64,000 bases of DNA from NCBI GenBank assembly GCA_038373885.1, contig JAWZYV010011909.1:1-64000 (forward strand), written 5' to 3'. The translations under genes were made by a program, and so were the position numbers. The stretch comes from Cheiracanthium punctorium. Its lineage: Eukaryota; Arthropoda; Arachnida; Araneae; Cheiracanthiidae. Below, piece by piece: positions 45,301 through 56,634 of this stretch. Under the pieces are notes generated by a model. It was not told the origin of the DNA, did not search any database, and worked only from the letters and a program-made list of their open reading frames with translations. Each line of letters starts with the position of its first letter. Position 1 is the first letter of the stretch.

Positions 45301-46395
45301 GCGGCAAGCTTTCCGCTTTCTCTGTTCTGGATGCCTTGTCACTGGAGATAATTGCGAAAAGAGGAGGGGGGGGGCGTCTCACAAATGCCTAATTAGCCAT
45401 GGTGGAAACGGACCTGTCCCGTATCCCATAGCAGCTGCAAATCTTCCTCGCCTCGTCTTCCACCTATCCGTACTCGTCGAAGTTGGTCTGAGGATAGTTG
45501 CGAAACGAGGGGTGGGGGAGGGGGAAGCCGTCCTCTTTGCGCAGCAACTGCAAGTTTTGTCTCTTCTCTCGAATGCCCAATGTAGCCATGGTGGAAACGG
45601 ACCTGTCCCGTATTGCATTACAGCTGCAACTCTTCCTCGCCTCATCTTCCATCCATCCATACTTGTCGAAGCTTGTGGTCTGGGGATAGTTGCGAATCGA
45701 GGAATAAAAAAGCCGTCTTTTCTGGGTCTGCAACTGCAAGGTTTTGTCTCGTCTCACAAATGCCCAGTGTAGCATGGCGGAAACGGTCCTGTACCTCATC
45801 GCGCAAACGCTGCAAATTTTTCTCACCTCGTCTTCCATCCATCCATCGGTAATCGCCGAAGCTTGATCTGGGAATTGTTGCGAAAACGAGCAGGAGGAGG
45901 GGGGGGGGAAACCGTCTTTTCTGGAACAGCAATTGGAGGTTTTGTCTCGTCTCACAATTTCAAAATGTAGCATAGGGAAAATAGACCTGTCCCCCCGTAT
46001 CGCATTACAGCTGCAAATCTTCCTTCCCTCGTCTTCCATCCATCCGTACTTGTCGAAGCTTAGTCTGAGGACAGTTGCGAAACGAGGAATAAAAAAGCCG
46101 TATTTTCTGCCACTGCAACTGCAAGGTTTTGTCTAGTCTCAACATATATCCAGTGTAGCATGGTGGAAACGGTCCTGTTCCGTTCAGAAACGAGATTCAG
46201 AAACGAGGTTCAGAAACGAGAAAGTTCAGAAACGAGAGGAAAAAAAGAGCCATCTTTTCTGGAGCAGCAACTGCAAGGTTTTGTCTCGACTCACAAATTC
46301 TCAATGTAGTGTGGTGAAAACGGACCTGTCCCATATCACAGCAAAGCCTCGTCCTCCATCTATCCGTACTAAGCTTGGTCTGGGTTGCAGAGTAC
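45300..46395. repeat. Degenerate minisatellite, about 189-bp period, six units
   Basis: The landmark CATGGTGGAAACGGACCTGT or a variant recurs near 45397, 45586, 45772, 45970, 46158 and 46309, spaced 189, 186, 198, 188 and 151 bases. Each unit also has a CAGCTGCAAATCTTCC word, CTCGTCTTCCATCCATCC, a GTTGCGAAACGAGG word, a purine-rich GGGGG stretch and CAACTGCAAGGTTTTGTCTC. Because 189 is a multiple of three, both strands carry long open frames (158 codons plus, 191 codons minus). The minus frame repeats MEDEARKxCSCNAIRDRS-type units three times. No known domain, start context or codon bias supports a gene. Confidence 0.85.
46174..46235. repeat. Short tandem repeat GTTCAGAAACGAGA
   Basis: TTCAGAAACGAG occurs four times in 62 bases within the fifth minisatellite unit (about 46178, 46194, 46208, 46224). 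It looks like local slippage of the GCGAAACGAGG word of the unit. Confidence 0.8.
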
Positions 46396-46399
46396 GTCC

Positions 46400-47395
46400 G
46401 CGCACCGATAGCCGTTACTTCAAGCAAACGGCAAATTACCGAAGAATTCAATGTCAAGACATAAAAATACTTAAATAAAACGTTGAAAATATACGAAAAA
46501 GTATGAAAAATCACGATTTAAATCGCACTTCGCAAAATACTGCCTTTTTTGTTGTTGTTTGCTAAACCTTAAAACAAAACGGTTAGTTATCAAACGCCCC
46601 AAGCAATACCCTCGGCGTCAAGTTAATTTCACGAGGATCTACGTAAATATTCTCTTAGACCTAGTCTTGAATTGTCCATATATCATGTTGTATATTTTTC
46701 TTTTGTTCCCTAGAAACACACATATCAAATTTAATGACTTTATCGAAAATTCGCGCATTCCTTATGGTCCAGCGTTTATTTCGTGATGTTCCTATATAGA
46801 GCCTTCGACATCATAACATGAAATTTCGATGAAAATCCCACAAGAATATTTTAAAATTATACATAATGTTCGCTCGTGTCCGCCGTGTTCGAACTGGGTC
46901 TTTTGAAATTTAATATTTAATGTGCAATAAGCTTGGAGCAACATTTGCTGAGTTCATGTTAATCGATTAAATAAATATGAATAAGCTTAAAATCTGTTTT
47001 CTGTGAAAAAAATGTTTTAAAGATTGAAATTGTAGTTTTTCGAGGATATTCACAACTAGCCACTGTTTACTGTAGGTAAGACAACAAAAATACTGCAAAT
47101 ATAAGTCTGTCTTACATATTCCTTAGCTTTCTTTCGTCTAAGGAACTCTCCGATTTCATGAATGTGTTCGTGAAATTGTAACGGGTTGTGACAAAGATAA
47201 GGGAGGGGATAACAGGAAGTGCGACATTACACATTTTGGTTAAAATAAAAAAGAAAGTGAAGTCTTTCATTAAAATTTATTTAAAATCATTAAATTTTAG
47301 AAAGTTATTTTGAAATTACAAAAATTTGAAGGGTTTTTATAATGGGATTAAAACAAATTTCATGCGATTTTCCTTCATTTAGTAGAACACTTAAT
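46400..47395. other. No gene seen
   Basis: AT-rich unique DNA with short open frames only (e.g. 46559-46786, 75 codons) and no recognised repeats. Confidence 0.45.
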
Positions 47396-47399
47396 ATTG

Positions 47400-47579
47400 G
47401 GTAAAGGAATATCCCGACTGCTGTAATAAATTGTCACTGTACCAAACCGTACAAATGAGTCGATAGAAACCCAGATAATGGAATATATCGCTTATTAGAA
47501 TAAATTTGCGTGGCAATAAGCTATTTCATTAAGCGGGTTTCACTGCATAATCTTTTTTTTTTTTTTTTTTTTTTTTTTT
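47400..47579 (-). mobile_element. pogo-like terminal fragment followed by poly(T)
   Basis: TTCATTAAGCGGGTTTCACTG (ending near 47546) is, on the minus strand, a CAGTGAAACCCGCTTAATG end. Upstream GTACCAAACCGTAC and AATAAATTGTCA match the 38203-38600 element in reverse orientation. A run of 27 T follows at 47553-47579. Only one terminus is visible. Confidence 0.55.
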
Positions 47580-47859
47580 GCAAAAAAGTCATTCTCAGGA
47601 TTTGTTCTGAGGATATGGTAGTGGCAAAAATTCTTCACTTAAAATAAATCTTTACTCAGTGCCATTAAAAAATAGTAATTAAAATATGAAATAAAACCCA
47701 TAATGTAGCGCTTGGATTCTGAAAGTCCAATTTTATGCATGTGACAAGGGGTAGGAAGAGGGTGTGGTGAAATGTGACACTTTGTGATAAAGTGGGAGAG
47801 AGGGTCGCAAATATTGAGGGGGGGGGAAGTGATAATTTATTAACAATATCAGTAGATCT

Positions 47860-48310
47860 CTAGTTCTAATATAACCTTATTATGCACTCGTTGAGGTTAC
47901 ATTAAAAATGTTTCACAAAGTAATGAATTTATTACAGTATTTTCCAAGAATATTCGCTACAAGTATATCCAAACATCCCAAACTGACACTGTCGCCATTT
48001 CCTTTCGAGACAATTCATTATGCAACAGACTCGTAGACAAGACTACGTAATGGAATTTTTGTGTAAATTAACGCCGCTGAATACATTTCCTTCCTCTGAC
48101 GTGCACTCAGCACTTATTGGAAATACAATACAGGAAAAACATCAAAAACTTCTCGCATATGAAGTGGGTATAATTATATCCCACCGCCATCTGTTGAACA
48201 AAAATTCTATAATTTTAAGAAAATTATGAGGATAATAAAACTGCAGTGAGAATTGCGCGAGACTTTATAAAACTTGCTTGCTTCTCTTCAGCAGTGCTTG
48301 AATGTGAGAT
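47860..48310 (+). repeat. Local repeat family A, copy A1
   Basis: Landmarks in order: TTTTCCAAGAATATTC, ATCCAAACATCCCAAACTGA, CATTATGCAACA, GGAATTTTTGTGTAAATTAA, TTGGAAATACAATACAGG, AACATCAAAA, a GAAGTGGGTATAATTATATCCCACCGCCA-type block, AATTCTATAATTTTAAGAAA and CAGCAGTGCTT. The same order appears in A2 and A3. The 69-codon frame here (48020-48229) is not kept open in A2 or A3, and no terminal repeats were found. Confidence 0.75.
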
Positions 48311-48414
48311 ATTATTAGAAATTTAATCTATTATTAAAAGACAAATTACTTAAATCAGGTCTGGAAGCTAGATAAAATTGTTTACTTTACGTGTAACTTT
48401 CTTAAAATTCTGGA

Positions 48415-48960
48415 TAGAAACAGCACTTCAGCTCTAATAAAACCCTATTGTGCATAAACAAACTCGCTGCGATTATGTAAAAATGGTTTCACATAATAAT
48501 GAAGTTACTACAATATTTTCCAAGAATATTCACTACATCTAAATCCAAACATCCCAAACTAAGGCTATAGCTATTTCCTTTCATTCATTATGCAACAAAA
48601 TCTTCGAGAATGCCGACTATCTAATGGAATTTTTGTGTAAATTAATCCAGCTGAATTGCGTTTCTCTCTTTTAGGCCTGTGTACTCAACACGTATTGGAA
48701 GTACAATGCAGGGAGAACATCAAAAGCATATGGTAGATGGAGTGGGTATAATTACATCCCATCGCCAGCATCTAAACAAAAGTTCTATAATTTTAAGAAA
48801 ACGAAGAGGCGCGAAATTATAAAGTGCATTGCGAGTTGCATGAGCTTTAATCAAACTTATTTATTTCTCATCCAGCAGTGCTTTAGCTGGATGTTATGTG
48901 TCACGGGGAATGATAATGAGTTATAGATATGATTCTGAAATTATAAATTCCCCCCAGAAA
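48415..48960 (+). repeat. Local repeat family A, copy A2
   Basis: Starts near CAGCTCTAATAAAACCCTAT and TGCATAAACAAACTCG, shared with A3, then follows the A1 order: CCAAGAATATTCACTAC, ATCCCAAACTAAGGCTATAG, GGAATTTTTGTGTAAATTAA, ACACGTATTGGAAGTACAAT, AACATCAAAAGCAT, GATGGAGTGGGTATAATTAC, AAGTTCTATAATTTTAAGAA, GCGAAATTATAAAGTGCATT, TTTAATCAAACTTATTT, CATCCAGCAGTGCTT and GGGGAATGATAATGAG. It lies about 110 bases after A1 in the same orientation. Confidence 0.8.
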
Positions 48961-48974
48961 GAGAATGACTAAAA

Positions 48975-49184
48975 TATATGATGGTTGAAAAGGAAATTCC
49001 TGAAAATCGGGTTCGTTTTGAGTAGTAGGAGATTGTGGCGCGGCGAAATAAATTCGAAAATAGCCAACCTACAAAGAAGTTATGCTTGAAAATGTCTGAA
49101 CATATTTGAAACATAAAAGTAATCCTATAATTGCAACCTAACTTGGAATTTCAAATAATCAAATTCTCGAACATGAGATTAAAG
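48975..49184. other. Short unique stretch, no feature
   Basis: Nothing recognisable between A2 and the hAT-like element. Confidence 0.4.
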
Positions 49185-49514
49185 CAGCGTTTCTCAACCT
49201 GTGGGGCGCGACCCCCCAAGAGGGGTGCAGAGAATTTGCAGGGGGGGGACGGCGAGAAAAACCAAAGAGCAAATAGTGATGCATGTTTTTAAAAAAATCA
49301 TCTTACTTAGTCTCATTTTTACTCAAAAATATATCCATTTTAGCTTAAAATGTTCATTCAAACTTTACTGATAACATTATTTTGTAGAACATTCGACTAA
49401 AATGTTCATTGTTAAAGATTAAAACACTGAATGCATGCTGAAAATGTGTGGGCGGGCGCGCCACTAAGTTATCTTTTGTTGGGGGGCGGGACGTTAAAAG
49501 GTTGAGAACCGCTG
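49185..49514. mobile_element. hAT-like MITE (TTCTCAACC ends), 330 bp
   Basis: The left end CAGCGTTTCTCAACCTGTGG followed by GGCGCGACCCCCC, and the reverse complement of the right end, CAGCGGTTCTCAACCTTTTA, are inverted repeats of the well-known hAT terminus type. GATTAAAG and AATTACCG flank it (5/8 match), so the target duplication is eroded. The interior includes GGGGGGG runs and AT-rich DNA with no coding capacity. Confidence 0.8.
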
Positions 49515-49736
49515 AATTACCGTGTAGTTCTCAGAAATAAGTCAATTACAAGTAACCATCACATCGCAAAATGCCACCTTATTTAATCCTTTCAGATGCT
49601 GCGTCTAGAATTGAAGACACAAAAATTGCCTATTCCGCCGTACAAAATGGATGTCCTAATTTGTGCCACATAAAATGTAAACTAATTTTCCTCGAAAATT
49701 TACTAATCTGTTTTATTTTTTAAATTATATATTTAA

Positions 49737-50886
49737 CTAGCTGAAGTACCCGTCCTTGACGGGTTAGTGAATGGAAATTTCCAAAAAGCAAGATCTTCCG
49801 TCAGCATTGTAGGAGTACACAGAATGGATGTAGTATGTTACCAAAGTAAAGAAAATGAAGTTATAATTTTTATGTATTGTTAAAATATTACAGGTTACAG
49901 AGTCACTAAGTAATATCATTTCATTCGCTTGAGTCGTAATTATGGGATGCGCGAACGAATTTTTACGCATATTGAAATAATTTTCGCAAAATCTCAAAAT
50001 CTAATCAACATTTTTGAAAAATTGGAAGCCTAGAATTTAAGTTGAGTGACAACCTATCATGTCACCCAATTTCGTTTCATTCCCTGCAGTCTTTATTTCG
50101 TGAGGCTGGAACAAAATTTCAGCATTCTAAAACGATTTTTGCAGAATCTCAAAATGTAATCAAAATATTTTAAAAATTCAACGCATATAAATTAAGATTA
50201 GCAAGACTACCTATCATATCACTAAATTTCGTATCATTCGTATTAGTCGTTATTACGTGATGTTTGAGGAAATTGAAACGTATTTTGAGAATTTTCACAA
50301 AATCTCAAAATCTAATAAAAATGTTTAAAAAATTGGACACCTATAGTTTATGTTGAGCAACCATCTATCATGTGACCCAATTTCATATCATTCGCTTTAG
50401 TCGTTATTACGTAATGCGGGAACAAAGATTCACTCAGTTTTAAACGATTTTCATAAAAATCTCGAAATCTGATCGATATTTATTAATTAGATGCTATAGT
50501 TTAAGGTGAGTGGACACCTATCATTTCACCGGATATCATTTTTTCACCTTTGCAGTTATTACGTGATGTTCGAACACAAATTTACGCAGTTTGAAATGAT
50601 TTTCGCAAAATCTCAAAATCTAATCAAGATTTTTTTTTAATTCGAAGCCTATGTTTTAATTTGAGTGACCACCTATCATGACACCAAATTTCATATCATT
50701 CGCTTCAGTCGTTTTTACGTGATGCTTAAACAAAAAAAGCGTCACGGACAGAATGACAGACAGACAAACTTTTTTTTGAGGGTTGCATCGGATTCCGGGG
50801 TGCTTGAAACGGATAGAAATCGCAACATTTTTGAATTCGAAGAAATGTACAGACAAAAGTCTAATTTTATTTATATAGATTTCTAT
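49737..50886 (+). repeat. Dispersed repeat E2 with a 155-bp tandem array
   Basis: The head CTAGCTGAAGTACCCGTCCT then GACGGG is the same as in E1. The end near 50710-50886 contains CACGGACAGAATGACAGACA followed by GACAAAC, later TTGAATTCGAAGAAATGTAC, and finishes TTTATTTATATAGAT, like the tail of D2. E1 and E2 share the head but have different internal tandem units. The 92-codon frame at 50665-50943 crosses the tail and has no domain. Confidence 0.7.
49890..50735 (+). repeat. 155-bp tandem array inside E2
   Basis: The landmark CCTATCAT(G) recurs near 50053, 50210, 50363, 50517 and 50672, spaced 153-157 bases, with an earlier partial unit from about 49890. Each unit contains a CCAATTTCGTATCATTCG block, GTCGTTATTACGTGATG, a TTTTCGCAAAATCTCAAAAT block and a TTGGAAGCCTA-type end. 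Units have diverged considerably, so the array is old. Confidence 0.85.
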
Positions 50887-51215
50887 TATCAAACGACAAA
50901 TTATTTAACTCTGAAATTATTTAATCGGATCAGAAAAGGTTAAATGTTTTCTGTGGTATACAAAACGAAGAAATTACTTTTAACTATTTTAAATTCACAA
51001 TTTTAAAGGGCGTCGAGGTAGCAAAACACAGGTTCGATAAAACACTTAACACTTAGTTCCGATAGAAACCAAAGACTTTACTTTTTCTTAACTATTAAAA
51101 TAGAAAGAATAAAAATGTTAATATTCGATCCGGTGGTGGCCTGCGTAAATGATAAGTCATAATTTACAATAGAATGGTAGAAAATTGAGCGAGAAAAATC
51201 AGATACCAACGGGAC

Positions 51216-51733
51216 TTAACCCTTTGAGGCGCAACCCTTTCCCAATGCTGAAAAAAGGGCAGCCGTTGCCATCGCTCGACTTAACTACCAGCAAGATGGC
51301 GGACGATCGAAACGTTCATCGCGTGTCATAGATCTAGAGACCCTTTTTTAACGACAGCTGGCTGTGCTCGCGCACAGCCAGCTGCGTCAAAAAAAGGTCT
51401 CTAGATCTATGACACGCGATGAACGTTTCGATCGTCCGCCATCTTGCTGGTAGTTAAGTCGAGCGATGGCAACGGCTGCCCTTTTTTCAGCATTGGGCCT
51501 TCTATCCAGCTGTTCCTCGCACCCCATTTTTCAGCAGATGTCATTGCTGTTAAAAATAATCGTGACAAATCTTTTTACGGGAAATGACGTGCTAGAAAGT
51601 AAAGGATTCTCATGGAGCTATGTCACCCGCAGCTATTTTTATAGAAATCCAATCTATTCTTCGTGACTGGCAACAGTCAAAACGTCAGAGTTGGGTGTTC
51701 CCAGAGCGGGACCACTGCGCCTTAAAGGGTTAA
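51216..51733 (+). mobile_element. Palindromic TTAA element, copy 2 (piggyBac-like MITE)
   Basis: 518 bp between TTAA sites, same orientation as copy 1, with ends CCCTTTGAGGCGCAACCC and (reverse complement) CCCTTTAAGGCGCAGTGG. The palindrome spans 51241-51497 with its centre near 51369 (GCTGGCTGTG then CGCACAGCCAGC). Arms run from CCCAATGCTGAAAAAAGGGC through GATGGCGGACGATCGAAACG to TCTAGAGACC and back. The remaining 230 bases to the right hold AGCTGTTCCTCGC, GGGAAATGACGTGCT and CCAGAGCGGGACCACTGCG. No transposase; the open frames are shadows of the palindrome. Confidence 0.87.
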
Positions 51734-52014
51734 CCTTTGGCGAGAACAAACACTTGGCCGAGATAGCTCACGAGAAAAAAATTTTAACCCAAAAGACGCT
51801 GCCTAGTCTGAAATAAACACTGAAAGTCTACTGCTTGCGGGGGGGGGGGGACGAAATACATATTTTGAAAGCTGAATTAAGGAAAAGGAGAATAGAAATA
51901 AAACGTTAAAATGCTCGACTTTAAACAAATTAAATTTAATAAACTCAAAACAAATTATACTGAATATTAAATATATGACCTACAATTACAGTGTAACTTA
52001 AAATTTGAAAAGCA

Positions 52015-52560
52015 ATAGCACTCCAACTCTAATAAAACCTTATTGTGCATAAACAAACTCGTTGAAATTGCATAAAATGTTTCTCATAATAATGAAGTTA
52101 TTATAGTATTTCCCGAGAATATTCACACAAGTAAATACAAACATCCCAAACTAAGGCTATAGCCCTTTCCTTTCGAAGCAGTCTCATTACGTAACAACAG
52201 AGTCTTCCAGTACACAGCCTAATGGAATTTTTGTGTAAATTAACCCCGCCGAATTACATTTCTCTCTCTGAAGCTCGAGCACTCAACACGTATTGGAAAT
52301 ACAATACAGTGAAAACATCAAAAGCATCTCGCAGATGGAGTGGTTATAATTACGTCCCACCGCCAGCAACCTAAACAAAAGTTCTATAATTTCAAGAAAA
52401 CGATGAGGTGTGAAATTATAAACTTCAGTGCGATTTGCATGGGCCTTCAAACTTAACGTCTCATCCAGCAGATCTTGAGCGTGATATTATGTGTCAGGGG
52501 GAATGATAATGAGTTTATATATATATATACACACACACACACTGAGTTTTGAAATTATAA
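52015..52560 (+). repeat. Local repeat family A, copy A3
   Basis: Same landmarks and order as A2: AACTCTAATAAAACCTTATT, GCATAAACAAACTCG, ATCCCAAACTAAGGCTATAG, GGAATTTTTGTGTAAATTAA, ACACGTATTGGAAATACAAT, AACATCAAAAGCATCTCGCA, GATGGAGTGGTTATAATTAC, AAGTTCTATAATTTCAAGAA, CATCCAGCAG and GGGGGAATGATAATGAG. A TA/CA microsatellite (52518-52541) interrupts the end. A2 and A3 are closer to each other than either is to A1. Confidence 0.8.
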
Positions 52561-52635
52561 ATTCTCTCAAATGATGCGTAAAATAGATGGTGCAGTGGGG
52601 GAGGAAACGTTTGTTTGCTGAAAATGACGATTGTC

Positions 52636-53155
52636 TTAACCCTTTAACGCGCAGTGCTCCCGCTCTGGGAACACCAAACTCTGACGTTTTTTGACTGCTG
52701 CCAGTCACGAAGAATAGATTGGATTTCTATAAAAATAGTTGCGGGTGACATAGCTCCACGAGAATCCTTTACTTTTTAGCACGTCATTTCCCGTAAAAAA
52801 TGGTCACGATTATTTTTAACAGCACTGACATTTGCTGAAAAATGGAAGAATGCGAGAACAGCTGGATAGATTGCCCAATGCTGAAAGAAGGGCAGCCGTT
52901 GCCATCGCTCGACATAACTACCAGCAAGATGGCGGACGATCGAAACACGTTCATCGCGTGCCACAGATCTAGAGACCCTTTTTTGACGACAGCTGGCTGT
53001 GCGGCACAGCCAACTGTCGTCAAAAAAGGGTCTCTAGATCTGTGGCACGCGATGAACGTTTCGATCGTCCGCCATCTTGCTGGTAGTTAAGTCGAGCGAT
53101 GGCAACGGCTGCCCTTTTTTCAGCATTGGGAAAGGGTTGCGCCTCAAAGGGTTAA
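52636..53155 (-). mobile_element. Palindromic TTAA element, copy 3 (piggyBac-like MITE)
   Basis: 520 bp between TTAA sites, opposite orientation to copies 1 and 2. It opens TTAACCCTTTAACGCGCAGT and closes GCGCCTCAAAGGGTTAA. The palindrome covers 52874-53130, centred at 53003 (CTGTGC-G-GCACAG), with arms of about 128 bases that differ at only a few positions. Small open frames on both strands (e.g. 52842-53090 plus, 52784-53023 minus) reflect this symmetry, not genes. Confidence 0.88.
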
Positions 53156-53159
53156 AAGC

Positions 53160-53560
53160 TGTACTTCGGAAAAGCAAGACCAGCCTTCACGGTCTTGGTA
53201 CTCGAATTAAAGTAAACTAATTGAGCAAGGAATTTGAAAAAATTCAGATTGATTGTTCTCCAGCGTTACGCACTGAAATAGACGAAAAAACTGCTTGTTA
53301 TGAAATTTTCAGATACTATTCTTAAACATGATTTGGCATAGCAAAAATTTTTGAAGTGCGAAACATTTTGCAAAATCTTCAGTTTGACAATTTTTTTTTT
53401 CTGAAAGTACTTTAACTAAATTTATCGTGTAACACAGTGTACAGTACAGATTATAAAGAGGCATCCTAATTTTTTTCAAGTCTCTGACATAATTATTTTT
53501 ATTGTGTTGTATTTATGTACGAAAATCGCACGATTATTTTCGAAATAGAGCCTTAGTATA
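53160..53560 (+). repeat. Dispersed repeat C2
   Basis: Partner of C1 (14460-14855), same orientation, starting directly after palindromic element copy 3. Shared blocks are listed under C1. C2 contains GAAATTTTCAGATACTATTC, AAACATTTTGCAAAATCTTC and TTTATGTACGAAAATCGCAC. The junction with the TTAA element suggests that element landed at or inside C2's left part. Confidence 0.6.
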
Positions 53561-53564
53561 CATT

Positions 53565-56500
53565 TCACGTAGTGTCAGAAAAGAAATTAATTTTGACCTT
53601 TTAAATAATGTTCTCATCCAAAACTATGTTTACATGTAATAAGAACATAAAGTGATGTTTGAATGTTAAAATTAATGAAGAACTTTGTACGTAAAACGCA
53701 TTTAAAAAAAACAGTAGGAACAATTTTCTGCCTGTGTGAAATGAATAAGGGTCGATTCTTCGAACCACTTGAAACAGTCGCAATGTTTTATTTTATACAG
53801 GTATGTGTTTTTTACCAATTTATTAACTTTAACATGTCTACACGTGAGTGCACATCCATTTGGATATGTCTGGTTTAACATATGTTTTATTCATTTCAAC
53901 GGGCACTAAATACTAAAACCTCAATATTAAGGCTCTATTCTACTGAAAATAAGTAAAGCAATTTCCTTTAACATTCCTGCAGATGTAAGGAAAATTATTT
54001 AAAGTTCCCAGTTCAAATGAGTTTTTGCCAAGATTTTGCAGCCTTCCAATCTTAGAGGCCGGTTAATACAGTACTATTTTCCATTTTCTGCACTTGTAGG
54101 TATCATGTAAAGAAAGTATTATGAGACAGTTCGACTACTTACACGTTTTGAGGTTTTTTGAATTCATTTATGCTATTTTTACTCTGTATATGTCTGTTTA
54201 TGTGAATGAACACTATCCACACAGCTCCTAAACTGTGCATTCCCATCGAGTTCAAATTCCATATGCATGTTATAGACCACCCTCGTACCAACGTGCCGTG
54301 TTGATTTTGTATTCATAGGACGTAGAATTTTATTTTTAACACAGCCATAAAATAAAATTTTATACATTACGAACTATGGAAGCAAATTCTTGAAAGTGTC
54401 AATTGCTACATTCGATTAAGCGGAAATTGGGTATGCATATTATATTGTTAAGTTAAGCTCCTGCAAAGATTTTGGTTCGGGTGGTAGTGATAGTTTGTTC
54501 ATAAGGTTGCTAAAGAATAATTCTTATGCATTGCGAATTATAGACGTAAACTATGTAAAACGTGCTAATATCTATGTGGTGCATTAAGTTGAGAGCAAAT
54601 TAGGTACGCATACTATAAGCCCCTGTCTTACACACTTTATAGATATTGGTGTTTGTAGGACCAAACACCATGTTACAATTTCCCCTTGACTGAATTATTC
54701 ACCAATTCAAATTTCTTTAAACGCTTGGGGTAGTGAACAATTTGCGGAAAGTCGAGTGGAGATACTCCAGATTTTTAGTTATTTCTTGTATGATTTTGTA
54801 TGGGTTCCGTATTTCATATTCCGTTATAGCTTTATTTGCAGATAAATAGTTAGACACAATAAAGGTATCCAGAATATATTTGTAATTTTTCCCCTTAGCC
54901 GCACTGGAGAAGTTTCAACTGCTTTTGGTACTCCAGGGGACAGTAAAATACGAATTAACCGAAATGTCGAGATTTTACTGGTGATGGATGAATGGAAAAA
55001 TCGTGTCTCCTAAATTGAACCTTTTTAAGTTTTATGTCTTCGTTTCTGTTGATAGCGTAAATCTTGTTTTAAGCCACTCTTTTTTTTCCTTTTTTTGTCA
55101 ATTCACAATTAATTTTAAATTTAAAAGCTCTTATTTAAAAGTATTGTTCTACATTTCTGTGAAACAGATTCAGACATGACCAATCGGGAAAAATGCTCCC
55201 CTTTTTAAATTCAAAAATTCATTCGTTTTTTTTTTATAAGGTCTTTTAATTATTCAGTTTTAATCTAAAAGTGCGTAAATAAGACCACAATTAAGAACAT
55301 TATAAAATGTCCCATCGATTTTATAGGACCGCAATGAAGTATGGTCTGGAATGAAGAATGTTGCATTGACTGGCTTATGCCTCTGTTGTGGCGAGAATCA
55401 TCCACATGGAGTGAATAATTATGTCGCCGAGTAACATGCGTCTTTTGAAAGTGCAAGGAAATTTAGTTCTAGAGAGGGATATTCATGTTCACAGCAGTTT
55501 ACCTTATTTGAGATTAATAAATTTATCTACACAAACAATTTACTTCTGGAAACCAACTTTTTTTATAAAATTTAAACTTTACTTCTTACTTTCTTAGAGT
55601 GTTAAAACAAGCTTTTAACATTCAAAATTCATGTACATATGATTAGAAAGTGCAGAACAATTTAAGATACTTGATATTGGATTTTTCAGTCTGCTCGGTT
55701 TTGAAATAAGGATTTTTTTTTGTCAAGCTGCCTTTTTCACCCAATTAGCGGAGAACCCCCTCCTTCCCCCCCCAAAAAAAAAAAAAAAATTAACCGGTCT
55801 GGAGAGTATGGACGTAAGAGTTATAAAAAAATCTAAAGAGTAAGTGTAAATGCACAAAATTTATTTGATTATACTCAGTTCAAGATGGGAGAGGAAATAA
55901 AAATTATTTCAACTATAAAACAGAACAATTTAATTTTCTAAAACTAAGAGGCAAATCTTCTCATATGAGCCAGGTATTATAATGTCAAGTAAATTTCAAC
56001 TTTAAATTCCAGCATCATTTCCGAAGCACAAACGGTCAACTGAAAAGCAGAAAGAACAATATATTACGCCATAGCGGCAAGCTCGCCAAAAAAGACAATG
56101 GCGATACTCAGCCAAGCTGCAAACATCATGTGAATGTGATATTCAGTGATGGGTGAAACAGTGAGAGTTCCTGTTTTTTTCCATTCATTTTCTATAATAA
56201 AAGTGAATCTTTTCCTCCAAATAAAAGAATTTAAAAACATTTTTTCAAGAGAATTGAATGAAAATGTTTCTACATCGCTCTAAGTGAGTTACTCTTTCAG
56301 ACACGTGTAAATTACAGTGTGGATGACCCAAAATGTGTTCTTTTTTCGGGGATCACCCACCTGGAGGATTTGGGAGCAGTTTATTCCCCTGGGGAGGAAA
56401 AGTGCTATGCTTAAAAAAAACTAAATAAGCAAATTTTACGGTAAACCAGTTTTTCTGATAGTCCCTTCATAGGAGGCAATGCTGGTCCACCTGTTAGGTG

Positions 56501-56630
56501 CGCCTCCATAATAGAGTGACCCGATGCCCACCATTAGAAAAAAAAAATCTTATAGCCTTACAGAAATTTTTCTTTGAGAGGGCTCAAGTCCCTCCTATCT
56601 CTTTCCCTAGATTCGCTATTGGTAAATTAT
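53565..56630. other. No gene seen: about 3 kb of AT-rich DNA
   Basis: No terminal repeats or RNA genes recognised. Short frames such as 53663-53878 (71 codons) and 55265-55456 (minus) have no domain. A mixed C8-A16 run lies at 55767-55790. Near 56340-56520 composition is more balanced (GGGATCACCCACCTGGAGGA, GGTGCGCCTCC), possibly a worn repeat. Confidence 0.45.
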
Positions 56631-56634
56631 ACAG

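Noticed and set aside
45296..46039. Overlapping long open frames on both strands (158 and 191 codons)
   Set aside because: They coincide with the 189-bp minisatellite, whose codon-multiple period keeps all frames similar in each unit. No domain, no start context and frame-breaking intervals in later units.
50665..50943. 92-codon open frame at the end of E2
   Set aside because: It starts in the last 155-bp unit and crosses the retroelement-like tail; an unrelated 78-codon frame runs on the other strand.
52784..53090. Opposed open frames sharing the residues DLWHAMN and SIVRHLAGS
   Set aside because: They read the two arms of the same palindrome, so the apparent similarity between strands is a consequence of the inverted repeat.
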